The position numbers and the translations under genes were made by a program. Shown piece after piece: positions 18,891 to 27,970 of a stretch of DNA of 64,000 nucleotides. The stretch lies in the NCBI GenBank assembly GCA_900550465.1, contig URSC01000001.1, positions 124,001 through 188,000 on the forward strand, in the 5' to 3' direction. Positions within the stretch are counted from its first letter, which is position 1, and the number at the start of each line of letters is the position of its first letter. The stretch is from an uncultured Alistipes sp. (GTDB lineage Bacteria > Bacteroidota > Bacteroidia > Bacteroidales > UBA932). Below the pieces are notes generated by a model. It worked only from the letters and a program-made list of their open reading frames with translations. It was not told where the DNA came from and searched no databases.

Positions 18891-20870
18891 ATGAACGGTT
18901 GCCGCCAGCTGACCTCCGGAGAGATATCCGTCCTCAGGACCCAGGGATGCTGGGCCGAGGACTGGCAGCATGTCTATGTGTCGGAGCGCTTTACTCCGGA
19001 AAGCATAGTCAGGGTCAATTTCTACGGAGTGGTCCGTCTCGGAGCATTCTCCGGCAGCATCGCCCTCCCCGGCGGCCTGTCCATACACAGCGGTATCTAC
19101 GATGCGACCCTTTTCAACGTGAATGTGGATGATGACGCGCTCATCACCCACATTCACGGCTATATAGCCAACTATGACATAGGTCCCCGCGTCTACATCT
19201 GCGATGTGGGAAAAATATACATGGAGGGCGTCCCGTCCTTCGGCGTGGGCACCCGGGTCAATGTGCTTCCGGAGACCGGAGGACGCGAGGTGGCCATCTA
19301 CGAGGGACTCTCCGCCCAGACGGCCTATCTGGCGGCCATGTACAGGCACCGTTCTGAACTGACGCAGAGGCTGCAGGCCATGGCGGATCTCCAAGCCAGG
19401 GCAGCGGCATCGGAGCGCGGCTTCATCGGCCCTGGGGCCAGAATAGAGAATGTCGGCATCATCCGGAACGTGAGAATAGGAGAGGCCGCCGTCCTGCAGG
19501 GCTGCCTCCGTCTCTTCGACGGGACGGTAGTCAGCAGTGCCGGGGCTCCGGTGCTCATCGGCAGCGGAACGGTCTGCACGGATTTCATAATACAGTCCGG
19601 CTCGGTGGTGGAGGACGGTGCGGTAGTGACCCGCTGCTTTGTGGGGCAGAGTGTGACCCTGGCCAAGGGATTCTCCTGCTCTGACAGTCTGTTTTTCGCC
19701 AATTCCCACTGTGAGAACGGAGAGGCCGTATCGGTACTGGCAGGTCCCTTTACTGTCTCCCATCACAAGTCCACACTGCTGATAGGCTCGATGTTCTCTT
19801 TCATGAACGCGGGCTCGGCCACCAATTTCAGCAATCACCTGTACAAACTGGGTCCCGTGCACCAGGGCGTATTCGGACGCGGTGTCAAGTGCGGCTCCGG
19901 TTCCTACATGATGCTGCCCGTAAGAGTGGCCCCTTTCACCACGGTTCTAGGTCATCATACCGGCAGGATCGACACTCCTGACATGCCCTTCTCCTATATC
20001 CTCGAGTCGGAGGGCAGCTCATATCTGGTTCCCGGAGTGAACCTGCGCAGCATAGGACTGTTCCGCGATATCCGCAAATGGCCCGCGAGGGACCGCCGCA
20101 GCCCCTCCGGACGCATAGACAATATCCGTTTCGAGGCATTTTCCCCCTATACTGCAGGAGCGATGCTCGCAGGCAGGGACCAGCTGGTCCGCATGCTTTC
20201 CGAGGAGCGTTTCTCCGGGACTCCCTCCAACTACGGAGGCTGCACAATAGCCGGTTCGTCCCTTACTTCAGGGGTGGAGCGCTATGAGAATGCCCTCAAG
20301 TACTATATCGGTCTGCAGGTGGCCCTGACACTCCGCGGCCGCCGGCTGACCTCCGACGAGGCTATAGCGGCAGCCCTTTCTCCCGTATCCCCCGTAGGTG
20401 AGGGACGCTGGGTGGACGTGGCCGGACTGCTGGCCCCGAAAGCGGAGATAGACCAGATCGTGGAGGAGATAGCCTCCGGCTCGCTCAGCACGCCGGAAGC
20501 GGTGGAATCCAGGCTCTCGGCCATCGCCTCCAATTATCAGCTCTACGAATGGAGATGGGTCTATGCCCACATTCAGACTGTATTCAATGTGGACCCCAGG
20601 AAGATCACCCGCAAGAAACTGATAGACCTGCTGCGTCAGTGGAGGGCTGCGTCCGAGTCGCTTTTCGCCGATATAGAGAGGGACGCTTCCAAGGAGTTCG
20701 GCGACGGGGTGATGACCGGCTTCGGCCTGGACGGGTCTGCCAGGGAGGAGATCCTGGCGGATTTCCGGAATGTCAGGGGAGAATTTGACTCAGATTCTCA
20801 GGTGGCCGCCGTACGGGAGACCAGACAGAGGGTAGCCCGGATAGCCGAGGAAGTCGTCTCAGCCCTTTAG
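18891..20870 (+). CDS. DUF4954 family left-handed beta-helix protein
   Basis: 659-residue cytoplasmic protein of the DUF4954 family, found mainly in Bacteroidota and sometimes annotated as sugar-nucleotide pyrophosphorylase-like. The middle third shows hexapeptide-type turns (GPGARIENVGIIRNVRIGEAAVLQGCLRL, IGSGTVCTDFIIQSGSVVEDGAVVTRCFVGQSV) that predict a left-handed parallel beta-helix as in acyl- and nucleotidyl-transferases. No catalytic nucleotidyltransferase motif (GxGTR) is visible, so the activity is unknown. It sits 2 bases after the SLBB exporter, suggesting a role with surface polysaccharide, and its last 12 bases overlap the convergent HAD gene. Confidence 0.75.
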   Translation: MNGCRQLTSGEISVLRTQGCWAEDWQHVYVSERFTPESIVRVNFYGVVRLGAFSGSIALPGGLSIHSGIYDATLFNVNVDDDALITHIHGYIANYDIGPRVYICDVGKIYMEGVPSFGVGTRVNVLPETGGREVAIYEGLSAQTAYLAAMYRHRSELTQRLQAMADLQARAAASERGFIGPGARIENVGIIRNVRIGEAAVLQGCLRLFDGTVVSSAGAPVLIGSGTVCTDFIIQSGSVVEDGAVVTRCFVGQSVTLAKGFSCSDSLFFANSHCENGEAVSVLAGPFTVSHHKSTLLIGSMFSFMNAGSATNFSNHLYKLGPVHQGVFGRGVKCGSGSYMMLPVRVAPFTTVLGHHTGRIDTPDMPFSYILESEGSSYLVPGVNLRSIGLFRDIRKWPARDRRSPSGRIDNIRFEAFSPYTAGAMLAGRDQLVRMLSEERFSGTPSNYGGCTIAGSSLTSGVERYENALKYYIGLQVALTLRGRRLTSDEAIAAALSPVSPVGEGRWVDVAGLLAPKAEIDQIVEEIASGSLSTPEAVESRLSAIASNYQLYEWRWVYAHIQTVFNVDPRKITRKKLIDLLRQWRAASESLFADIERDASKEFGDGVMTGFGLDGSAREEILADFRNVRGEFDSDSQVAAVRETRQRVARIAEEVVSAL

Positions 20871-21683
20871 GGCCTCTATTTCCAGATCAGCCTTTATCTT
20901 GTCTATGATGGCGGTTACCACCCGGTAGATCCGCTTTCCTTCGGAATAGTCCGCAGGGCATACGAAGTGCACCCGCTGTTCGCTGAGCAGGCGCTCGGAC
21001 TTCTCGCGCTCGTGCCCGTCCGGGTTGTACACGGCTATGGAGTGGCCTCCGAACTGCTTGACGAGTTTCATGCAGGGGATGTCAGTGGCTCCGTCACCGA
21101 AGTAGATCATACGGGAGAAGGGTACAGGCCGCTCTTTCTCAGGCAGGTATCTGTTGACAAGGGTGTGGTCGCGGATGCTCATCACGCCCTTGTTGATCTT
21201 GAACAGGAACTGGGTCTTGGCCGTGTAGTCCACGGCTACTGCGGGCCAGACCGCCTCTCCGTCCTCGTAGAGGAAGGAGCAGGCGTAGACATTCTTGAAC
21301 TCCGGGTATATCTCCGTGCCCTCGATCATCTCCGTAAGGCCGGAGGAGTTGATGTAGTGCTCTATCTGGAGACCTTTGGAGCGGCCGTACTCATTGATTT
21401 TCCCGAACCATTCCCTGACCCCGGGGTAGAGTTTCACCATGGATCCGAAACGGCGGAAACTCTCCCTGGTCAGGTGGACTCCAGAGGCGCGGGCCTCGTC
21501 GATCATGGTCTTCATGTAGCAGAGTATCTCGCTGGCATCGTTGTCCTGCGAGAGCTGGTTGCTCCTGCTCCAGAAGAGGGCGGGGTCCTTGCCGAATGTC
21601 TGTATCAGTCCGAATTCCTGCATGTTGGCAGGGGAGAGGGTGCCGTCGAAGTCGTAGATGAGGGCTACTGTAGGTCTTGTCAT
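20859..21683 (-). CDS. HAD-superfamily hydrolase
   Basis: 274-residue cytoplasmic phosphohydrolase-type protein. HAD motif I is ALIYDFDGTLSP with the nucleophile and acid/base aspartates near residues 10-12. The Ser motif II is INSSG, and motif IV is MIYFGDGATDIPCMK. The cap is long (residues about 20-110). Substrate unknown. An upstream in-frame start at 21797 exists, but MTRPTVALIYDFDG at 21683 places motif I at the usual distance and avoids the divergent gene's promoter. Confidence 0.85.
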   Translation of the reverse strand: MTRPTVALIYDFDGTLSPANMQEFGLIQTFGKDPALFWSRSNQLSQDNDASEILCYMKTMIDEARASGVHLTRESFRRFGSMVKLYPGVREWFGKINEYGRSKGLQIEHYINSSGLTEMIEGTEIYPEFKNVYACSFLYEDGEAVWPAVAVDYTAKTQFLFKINKGVMSIRDHTLVNRYLPEKERPVPFSRMIYFGDGATDIPCMKLVKQFGGHSIAVYNPDGHEREKSERLLSEQRVHFVCPADYSEGKRIYRVVTAIIDKIKADLEIEALKG

Positions 21684-21738
21684 AGTGTTCTGCTCGCGTA
21701 TTTGCGGAGCCAAATTAGCAAAATTTTTCATTTTTCCG

Positions 21739-21746
21739 TATGTTTG
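21739..21746 (+). promoter_or_regulatory. -7 box for the TapB-like gene
   Basis: TATGTTTG fits TAnnTTTG and lies 19 bases before the ATG at 21766. No clear -33 element. Confidence 0.4.
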
Positions 21747-21765
21747 TAGGATATTATTGTGATAT

Positions 21766-22461
21766 ATGAGATACCTCTTTCTGTTCATCCTCCTCATCTG
21801 CTGCCCAGTATGCCTCCGGGCCCAGGCCTGGTTCTGTACGGATGAGGGTACGGAGCTGGTCTACACCAGGTATTATGCAGAGGACGGCTCGGTCAAGTGG
21901 AACCATACCATGAGTATTCTTGAGACTGCTCTCGATTCTGCAGACTCTTCTCTCACAGTGACTTATTCCTCCTTTATCCGGACAGTGGACGGCAAGGGAC
22001 TGGAGAATATGGAGACTCCGGCCGTGATGACGGCCCTGATAAGCCGGGACGGGGACGTGACCCTCGATATTGCCGCCAGCCTGGTCTCCGTTCTCAAAGG
22101 AATACTCTGGAAAAATGCCCGGATCACCGCGGAGGGCGGCCTGACCCTGCTGCCTTCCGTCCTGACGCCCGGCGATACCCTGCAGAGTGCGGCCGGCAAG
22201 GTCAGAGCATTAGGCATGACGATGAACGTCACCGTGACGGAGCGCCGGGTCCTCGGTACTGACACCCTGACTACCCCGGCCGGTACATTCCCCTGCGTGA
22301 TAGTTTCCGAGCACAAGGTCGAGAAGGGGATGATGCGCAACCGTGTCACCACTGCCCGCACCTGGTATGCCCGCGGCGTCGGTATGGTCCGGCACGACAC
22401 CTATGACAGGAACCTGAAACTGGAGACCACGGAGGTCCTGGAAAAAATAGTAAGAAAATAA
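21766..22461 (+). CDS. TapB / DUF3108-like exported protein
   Basis: 231-residue protein with a signal peptide ending CLRAQA. The mature part begins WFCTDEGTELVYTRYYAEDGSVKW and later has TLTTPAGTFPCVIVSEH and TARTWYARGVGMVRHDTY, a pattern typical of TapB/DUF3108-like beta proteins of Bacteroidota. These proteins are periplasmic and of unknown function. It is the first gene of a plus-strand run leading into an ECF sigma factor 60 bases downstream, so it may belong to that sigma factor's unit. Confidence 0.65.
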   Translation: MRYLFLFILLICCPVCLRAQAWFCTDEGTELVYTRYYAEDGSVKWNHTMSILETALDSADSSLTVTYSSFIRTVDGKGLENMETPAVMTALISRDGDVTLDIAASLVSVLKGILWKNARITAEGGLTLLPSVLTPGDTLQSAAGKVRALGMTMNVTVTERRVLGTDTLTTPAGTFPCVIVSEHKVEKGMMRNRVTTARTWYARGVGMVRHDTYDRNLKLETTEVLEKIVRK

Positions 22462-22521
22462 TACGCGGCAGATGCAACAGACGGCCCTGCCCGTACGTTA
22501 TATAAGTGGAAAAAACAAAAG

Positions 22522-23037
22522 ATGATACCTAAAGAGATTACAGCGTTCTACAACAGATACAAGACGAGGCTCTACAACACGTCGCTGCGGATAACCGGCG
22601 ACAGTTTCGACGCCGAGGAGATAGTGCAGGACACTATTATCAAGTATCTGAGGACCAATACCGCTAAACTGTCCGAGGCACAGACCTCGGCCTGGCTCAC
22701 AAAAGCCTGCACCAGAGCCTCGATAGACATGCTCCGCATGCGCAGGGGGCTGAAGGTGAAGCTTGAGAAATATGCGGAGGAAGACCCGGAGGAGGACTCG
22801 TCGCAGCAGTGGGACAGTCTCCTGCAGAGTCAGAGCCCGCAGGAGATGATAGGGAGAATAAAGCGGCAGATGCTCCTGATGCCCGACGGATACAGGACGG
22901 TGCTCTCCCTGCTGCTCTTCGAGGGGTACGACTATTCAGAGGCCGCGCAGATACTGGGGGTGGAGGAAAGCACGGTGCGGTCGCAGTATCTCAGGGGCAA
23001 GCGCAAACTGGTGGAAATGATTAAAAACGAAAAATAA
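22522..23037 (+). CDS. ECF-type RNA polymerase sigma factor
   Basis: 171 residues with the two ECF regions. Region 2 is FYNRYKTRLYNTSLRITGDSFDAEEIVQDTIIKYLR (about 9-45). Region 4 is LLLFEGYDYSEAAQILGVEESTVRSQYLRGKRKLVEMI (about 133-168), a helix-turn-helix ending. It directs polymerase to a stress or envelope regulon. The next gene, 7 bases on, encodes a single-span protein that is the natural candidate for its anti-sigma factor. Confidence 0.92.
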   Translation: MIPKEITAFYNRYKTRLYNTSLRITGDSFDAEEIVQDTIIKYLRTNTAKLSEAQTSAWLTKACTRASIDMLRMRRGLKVKLEKYAEEDPEEDSSQQWDSLLQSQSPQEMIGRIKRQMLLMPDGYRTVLSLLLFEGYDYSEAAQILGVEESTVRSQYLRGKRKLVEMIKNEK

Positions 23038-23044
23038 CAGGACA

Positions 23045-23626
23045 ATGGATAACTTACAGCAATACTTCAGACAGAACAGCGGTTCCATCAAGGAATCAGA
23101 CGAACTCATCCCCGAAGGAGACGAGTCCCGCTTTGAACAGCGCTGGGAGTACTCCAGCCGCAACCGCATACACTTCCGCTCGAACCTCAAGCGCCGCAGG
23201 AAACCCTTGTGGAAGGTCATTGCCTTCCCCCTTGTGGCCTCCCTGGCCCTTATTTTCGGCGTACGGGTCCTGATGAATCCGTACATCCGGGAAGAGGAAC
23301 CCCGGGTGCAGATAGCGGAAGAGAAGTCATTTTCAGAGGAGCTGGATACATTGTCTCCCGGGTACATCTATCAGCAGTATTGCCGCACGGTGGCCGATAT
23401 TACCGTCGAGGTCGCAGTCCTGACGGCCTATATGCCGGAGGACTGGGCGGAGGAGGCCATGGCTGTAGTGGACGATGTTGTACGGGAACCGGTGCCCCTG
23501 ATAGACCAGCTGGAAGGAGTTGACACGCAGCGCCAGAGGGAGATTCTGCAGGAGTACTCGGCCAGGCAGATAGCAGCCCTGGATCATGTGGTAGGAACCA
23601 TTAGGGGGCTGAATGAGACAGAATAA
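23045..23626 (+). CDS. Putative membrane anti-sigma factor (unrecognised family)
   Basis: 193 residues, one hydrophobic span at about 59-77 (WKVIAFPLVASLALIFGVRVLM) after a basic stretch. The cytoplasmic head of ~55 residues is acidic then basic, and a Glu-rich, helical periplasmic tail of ~115 residues follows. No family motif is recognised. The assignment rests on position, 7 bases after the ECF sigma gene, and on topology. No zinc-binding HxxxCxxC motif is visible, so it is not a ZAS-type anti-sigma. The GIN protein follows after 22 bases. Confidence 0.5.
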   Translation: MDNLQQYFRQNSGSIKESDELIPEGDESRFEQRWEYSSRNRIHFRSNLKRRRKPLWKVIAFPLVASLALIFGVRVLMNPYIREEEPRVQIAEEKSFSEELDTLSPGYIYQQYCRTVADITVEVAVLTAYMPEDWAEEAMAVVDDVVREPVPLIDQLEGVDTQRQREILQEYSARQIAALDHVVGTIRGLNETE

Positions 23627-23648
23627 AACATTTTAAATCAACGCAGAT

Positions 23649-24509
23649 ATGAAAAGATTAATTACAATGGCAGCTATACTGGCATTGATGGTACCGGTAT
23701 GCGCACAGGCAAGGTCTTACGACGAGATTACCAAGGAGGTAAAAGTCCGTAATTTCAACGGCATCAGGGCCGGAAACCGCTTTGAGGTGGACGTGGAGAA
23801 AGCCTCTAAACACGCATTGGAACTCACATTCCCTGCAGAACTGGAGGAGTACGTAACAGCCGAAGTACAGTCGGGCGTACTGGTTCTTACCCTCGACCTC
23901 GAAAAGGCTCCCAGGGACATCCGCCGCGAGTTCAACAGCGGGGACTGGAAACTCTACGCCAAGGTCAGCTGCCCCGGGATAGAGAGCGTACGCCTATCAG
24001 GTGCAGCAAATATGAGTATTCTGGACCGGTTTGACACTCAGTCGCTCGATATCCGCACCAGCGGAGCCTCATCCCTCAAGAAAGCGGTTTTCAATACAGT
24101 GGGTGACCTCAGAATTGTGGCATCAGGTGCTTCACACGTTGAAATGGATCTGTCAGGCAGCATTGACAATTCCGATATTGAATGCAGCGGTGCCTCGAAT
24201 GTATACATCATAGGCGGCAATTACACTGACTGCGTAGTAGATAATTCCGGAGCCTCCGACGTGGATATGGAGGAGGTCAGGATGAAGAACCTCCGCATCA
24301 GTCTTTCAGGTGCGTCCAATTTCTATGTCAACGGAACGGCTGACTATCTGGACGTGGATGTAAGCGGAGCCTCCAGCTGCAAGGCATCCTCTCTTATAGC
24401 CAAGAGAGCCAGGGTAGAAGCCAGTGGTGCTTCAAGTGTAACTGTAAATGCCAAGGATATGGATCTAGTGGATGTATCCAAAGCATCCAGCGTCAGAAAC
24501 CGCAGATAA
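23649..24509 (+). CDS. GIN-domain (DUF2807) exported protein
   Basis: 286-residue exported protein with signal peptide MKRLITMAAILALMVPVCAQA. The rest is a DUF2807/GIN beta-solenoid-like domain. The unit SGASxxxxx recurs many times (RLSGAANMSI, RTSGASSLKK, VASGASHVEM, ECSGASNVYI, DNSGASDVDM, SLSGASNFYV, DVSGASSCKA, EASGASSVTV), each preceding a short strand. Such proteins are periplasmic or surface-exposed in Bacteroidota; the family is sometimes called head-GIN autotransporter-like adhesin without experimental support. Its place after the sigma/anti-sigma pair suggests the envelope-stress regulon. Confidence 0.85.
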   Translation: MKRLITMAAILALMVPVCAQARSYDEITKEVKVRNFNGIRAGNRFEVDVEKASKHALELTFPAELEEYVTAEVQSGVLVLTLDLEKAPRDIRREFNSGDWKLYAKVSCPGIESVRLSGAANMSILDRFDTQSLDIRTSGASSLKKAVFNTVGDLRIVASGASHVEMDLSGSIDNSDIECSGASNVYIIGGNYTDCVVDNSGASDVDMEEVRMKNLRISLSGASNFYVNGTADYLDVDVSGASSCKASSLIAKRARVEASGASSVTVNAKDMDLVDVSKASSVRNRR

Positions 24510-24515
24510 GAGAAG

Positions 24516-25637
24516 ATGTCCTGGATACATTCAGACAAGGATTTCGTGCTGGACTCGCACTGCGACACTCCGACGATGCTGCTCGAGGAGATAGACCTCG
24601 GGAAGCGGCAGCCGAGGGGGCACGTGGACTTCGTGAGGGCCCGGGAAGGAGGGGTGGACGGAATGTTCTTCGCGATATATTCCCCGCCGGAGCTTACGGA
24701 CGCCGAGGCTACGGTCCATGCGATAAGGCTCATATCCAAATGCTACGATGCCGTCGACAGCAACAGCGCTGTCGCGGCATTCGCCGTTTCCCCGGAACAG
24801 GCTTTCGAGCACAAGAAGCACGGCCTTATCTCCGTATTCCTGGGTATGGAAAACGGCACCCCGATACAGCACGATCTGGCATATCTGCGTCTTTATCATC
24901 GGTTTGGAGTGCGTTATCTCACGCTCTGCCATAACCGGCACAACCAGATCTGCGACTCGTGCATGCCCCTGGAGCCGGAATGGGGCGGTCTTTCCGCTTT
25001 CGGAAAGGAAGTGGTGGCCGAGTGCAACCGCCTGGGCATTCTCCTGGACTGCTCCCACGCCTCGGACGGGACGTTCTATGACCTGCTGAAATATTCCACA
25101 ACTCCTATTGTCGCCTCACATTCCTCCTGCAGGGCCCTGTGCGGCCATCCCCGGAATATGTCCGACGCCATGCTGCGGGACCTGGGTACCGCCGACGGAG
25201 TGATTCAGATCAATTTCTATCCCAAATTCATCGACTCCGATTTTGCCCAGGACGAGAAATTTCTGAAACTCAGCGAGGAAGGGGAGCACTGGCAGGAACT
25301 CTACCGCTCCGACCTGTACAATATCGAGTACCGGGACAATTACTGGAGGATAATGGACGAGCTGGCCGTCTATCCCACGCCCTCTGTCAGGAGGGTCGTG
25401 GACCACATCGATCATGCCGTGGAAGTAGTCGGAGCGGCCCATGTGGGCCTCGGCTCGGACTTCGACGGGATAGATGTGGCGCCCGAGGGGCTGAGGGACA
25501 TCTCCATGTACGGCAACATAGCAGCGGAACTGCGGCAGCGCGGCTACAGCAGCTCCGAGATACGCGGTATCATGGGCGGCAACTTCCTGCGGGTCATGCA
25601 CCAGGCTCAGAAAGCAGCACAGTCCTCAGCAGATTGA
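24516..25637 (+). CDS. M19 family (membrane/renal-type) dipeptidase
   Basis: 373-residue zinc dipeptidase. The HxD zinc ligand is near the start (VLDSHCDTPTMLLEE), the bridging Glu lies in SVFLGMENG, and later ligands are in DCSHASDGTFYD and VASHSSCRALCGHPRNMSD. The C-terminal substrate site is GLGSDFDGID. No signal peptide is visible, so it is probably cytoplasmic, hydrolysing dipeptides and fitting a peptide- or amino-acid-fermenting lifestyle. It starts 6 bases after the GIN gene and overlaps the convergent cinA by 44 bases. Confidence 0.9.
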   Translation: MSWIHSDKDFVLDSHCDTPTMLLEEIDLGKRQPRGHVDFVRAREGGVDGMFFAIYSPPELTDAEATVHAIRLISKCYDAVDSNSAVAAFAVSPEQAFEHKKHGLISVFLGMENGTPIQHDLAYLRLYHRFGVRYLTLCHNRHNQICDSCMPLEPEWGGLSAFGKEVVAECNRLGILLDCSHASDGTFYDLLKYSTTPIVASHSSCRALCGHPRNMSDAMLRDLGTADGVIQINFYPKFIDSDFAQDEKFLKLSEEGEHWQELYRSDLYNIEYRDNYWRIMDELAVYPTPSVRRVVDHIDHAVEVVGAAHVGLGSDFDGIDVAPEGLRDISMYGNIAAELRQRGYSSSEIRGIMGGNFLRVMHQAQKAAQSSAD

Positions 25638-26889
25638 GGGCGCTGCCGGCGAAACGGTCGATATTGGTGCTTCGGTCGTTGTTGAAACGGAACATCCGGG
25701 ACAGGACTGCGGTCTTGCCCGGATTTTTCGTATCCGGATATGCCACTGCGGTCCAGACTATGCCGACGGGCTTTTCGGGCGTGCCTCCGTCCGGGCCGGC
25801 GATGCCGGTGGTCGAGAGAGCGTAGTCCGTCCCGAGTGCCTTGCGGACTCCGAGAGCCATGGCCTCGGCACATTCGCGGCTGACGGCTCCTTTTGAAGCG
25901 ATTATTTCGGTTGGAACGTGCAGTACGTTTTCTTTCACCGAGTTGTCGTATGATGTGACTGAGCCGTAGAAGAACCTGGAGGCTCCGGGTATCTGTGTGA
26001 TGAGGGAGGCTATCCGGCCTCCGGTGCAGGACTCGGCTACAGCTAAGGTCTTTCCGGCAGCAGTCATCCTGCGGGCTATCACGGACTGGAGGGTGTCCTC
26101 GCCTTCACCGTAGATGGCGTCGCCGAGGACAGGGCCGAGCTTGGCGAACTCAGCCTCAATGCGCCGTATCTCATCTTCCCGCTCCCCGCCGTATATCGAC
26201 AGGCGCAGCTTGACCCCAGTCAGGGGATTGGGCAGGTAGGCCAGGTGCATGTCCTCCGGCAGGGCATCCTCCCAGGGCTCTATCATCTTGGCCAGGGTGG
26301 ACTCGGCTATGCCGTAGGTGACTATGGTCTTATGGTGTATGCTGTCGAGGGCGAAATGGCTGCGTATGTCGTCCATCACTGACGGCAGCAGGCCGATGGC
26401 CTCGTAAGGCACCCCGGGCAGGGAATAGAGCACGGGACAATGGGAGAAGAGGGCTGCCGGGAAACGGAATATCATCCCGGGAGCGGTGCCTTTCCGGTTG
26501 ACCATGACCTCGCAGGTGTCGGGCACCATGGCCTGGTCCCGGTTGATGTCGGATATCTCGATGCCCCGGTGGGCAAGTATCCGCTCTATCACATCCATCT
26601 GTCCCTGATGGAAGACGGTGCCTCGGCTGCCGGAGAGCTCTCCGAGAGCCTTCTTGGTGATATCGTCCTTGGTGGGTCCGAGTCCGCCCGTAACTATCAC
26701 TATATCGTTATCATGCAGCAGGGACTTCAAGCTCTGCTTTATGTCGGTGTTGTCATCGCTGATGGAGACCATACGGAGCACTTTCACGCCTATGGCGTTG
26801 AGCCCGCGGGCAATGGCAGAGGAATTGGTGTCGACGATCTGGCCGATGAGAATCTCATCGCCGATGGTGCAGACGGCTGCTCGTTTCAT
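25594..26889 (-). CDS. cinA: CinA-like protein, MoCF-binding plus NMN amidohydrolase domains
   Basis: 431 residues. The N-terminal COG1058 (MoCF_biosynth-like) domain has TIGDEILIGQIVDTNS and VTGGLGPTKDDITK. The C-terminal PncC domain has TLAVAESCTGGRIASLITQIPGASRFF and ALSTTGIAGPDGGTPEKPVG, the nicotinamide-nucleotide amidohydrolase signature that recycles NMN to NaMN. In some bacteria CinA is linked to competence. Its start overlaps the pyrD stop by one base (TAATG), so it is translated from the same message. With pncB and the nicotinamidase-like gene it is one of three NAD-salvage genes here. Confidence 0.92.
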   Translation of the reverse strand: MKRAAVCTIGDEILIGQIVDTNSSAIARGLNAIGVKVLRMVSISDDNTDIKQSLKSLLHDNDIVIVTGGLGPTKDDITKKALGELSGSRGTVFHQGQMDVIERILAHRGIEISDINRDQAMVPDTCEVMVNRKGTAPGMIFRFPAALFSHCPVLYSLPGVPYEAIGLLPSVMDDIRSHFALDSIHHKTIVTYGIAESTLAKMIEPWEDALPEDMHLAYLPNPLTGVKLRLSIYGGEREDEIRRIEAEFAKLGPVLGDAIYGEGEDTLQSVIARRMTAAGKTLAVAESCTGGRIASLITQIPGASRFFYGSVTSYDNSVKENVLHVPTEIIASKGAVSRECAEAMALGVRKALGTDYALSTTGIAGPDGGTPEKPVGIVWTAVAYPDTKNPGKTAVLSRMFRFNNDRSTNIDRFAGSALNLLRTVLLSEPGA

Positions 26890-27929
26890 TATTTATGGGA
26901 TTTAAGGTACTTGAGAATCTTGCGTACGGCTCCGGGACCGTTGTAGATGAAGCCGGAGTATATCTGAATCAGGGAGGCACCGGCGTCCAGCATCTCCTTG
27001 GCCTGCTCCGGGGTCATGATGCCGCCCACGCCGATGATGGGCAGGATGCCGCCGGTCTTCTGGTGGATGTGGCGCACCATCGCCAGGCTCTTCTCATACA
27101 GGGGCTGGCCGCTCAGGCCGCCGTTGCCTATGGCCTTGACCTTCTCGGGGTCGGTGGAGAGCCCTTCACGGGAATTGGTTGTGTTTGTGGCGATTATACC
27201 GTCGAGGCCGGAACTCAGGGCAAGGTCCACGATGCGGTCCACATGCTCGTAAGGGATGTCGGGAGATATCTTGAGCAGGATGGGGCGGTAGTCGTCGTAA
27301 TACCTTCTGAGGGTGAGCAGATGGTCCACTATCTCGGACAAGTAGCCTACGTCCTGCAGGACAGTGAGGTCCTTGACGTTGGGGCAGGATACGTTCACTG
27401 TGAAGTAGTCCACGTAGTCGTAGAGCAGGGAGAAGGAACGCTCGTAATCCTTGTAGGCATCCTCATTAGGAGTCTTGGAGGCCTTGGCTATGTTGCCGCC
27501 GATGATGACATTCGGGACGCGCTTCTGGAGCTGGGCCACAGCGTATTTTACACCTTTATTATTGATACCCATGCGGTTGATGAGGGCGTGGTCTTCTACG
27601 AGTCTGAAAGAGCGGGGCTTGGGATTGCCGGGCTGAGGCTCGGGGGTGAGGGAGCCTATCTCCACGAAACTGAAGCCGAAGTTGCCCATGTCGTTGTAGA
27701 ACTCTCCGTTCTTGTCCAGACCTGCCGCCAGGCCCACGGGATTCCTGAATGTCAGGCCGAATACTTCGCGGCGCAGCTCTCCCTCCTTGTCCCTGACACG
27801 GAAAATAGCCCTTATAAGACTCTGGGAAAGTGGAATATAGCGCAGGAACTGCAGGAGGCGGAAAGTGATATGATGGGCCGTTTCAGGCGAGAAAGAGAAG
27901 AGTATACGTCGGATGAGCAGTCTGTACAT
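26889..27929 (-). CDS. pyrD: Dihydroorotate dehydrogenase, class 2 (quinone)
   Basis: Oxidises dihydroorotate to orotate in pyrimidine synthesis with quinone as acceptor. The 346-residue protein has the class 2 N-terminal membrane-associating helices (MYRLLIRRILFSFSPETAHHITFRLLQF). It also carries NPVGLAAGLDKNGE, NRMGINNKG, VNVSCPNVKDL with the catalytic Ser, and the FMN phosphate site IIGVGGIMTPEQA. A TATCTTTG box on the minus strand at 27954-27961 suggests its own promoter, though it may also be read from the XRE gene 41 bases upstream. Confidence 0.95.
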   Translation of the reverse strand: MYRLLIRRILFSFSPETAHHITFRLLQFLRYIPLSQSLIRAIFRVRDKEGELRREVFGLTFRNPVGLAAGLDKNGEFYNDMGNFGFSFVEIGSLTPEPQPGNPKPRSFRLVEDHALINRMGINNKGVKYAVAQLQKRVPNVIIGGNIAKASKTPNEDAYKDYERSFSLLYDYVDYFTVNVSCPNVKDLTVLQDVGYLSEIVDHLLTLRRYYDDYRPILLKISPDIPYEHVDRIVDLALSSGLDGIIATNTTNSREGLSTDPEKVKAIGNGGLSGQPLYEKSLAMVRHIHQKTGGILPIIGVGGIMTPEQAKEMLDAGASLIQIYSGFIYNGPGAVRKILKYLKSHK

Positions 27930-27953
27930 AGTGTTTCAGCGTTGATTCGCAGG

Positions 27954-27961
27954 CAAAGATA
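27954..27961 (-). promoter_or_regulatory. -7 box for pyrD-cinA
   Basis: TATCTTTG on the minus strand, 24 bases before the pyrD ATG, lies in the short gap after the XRE gene. No clear -33 element. Confidence 0.45.
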
Positions 27962-27970
27962 CGCCAAAAA

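Noticed and set aside
18795..19862. A 355-codon minus-strand frame opposite the DUF4954 gene
   Set aside because: Shadow frame; it also overlaps the end of the SLBB gene and shows no signal peptide or motif.
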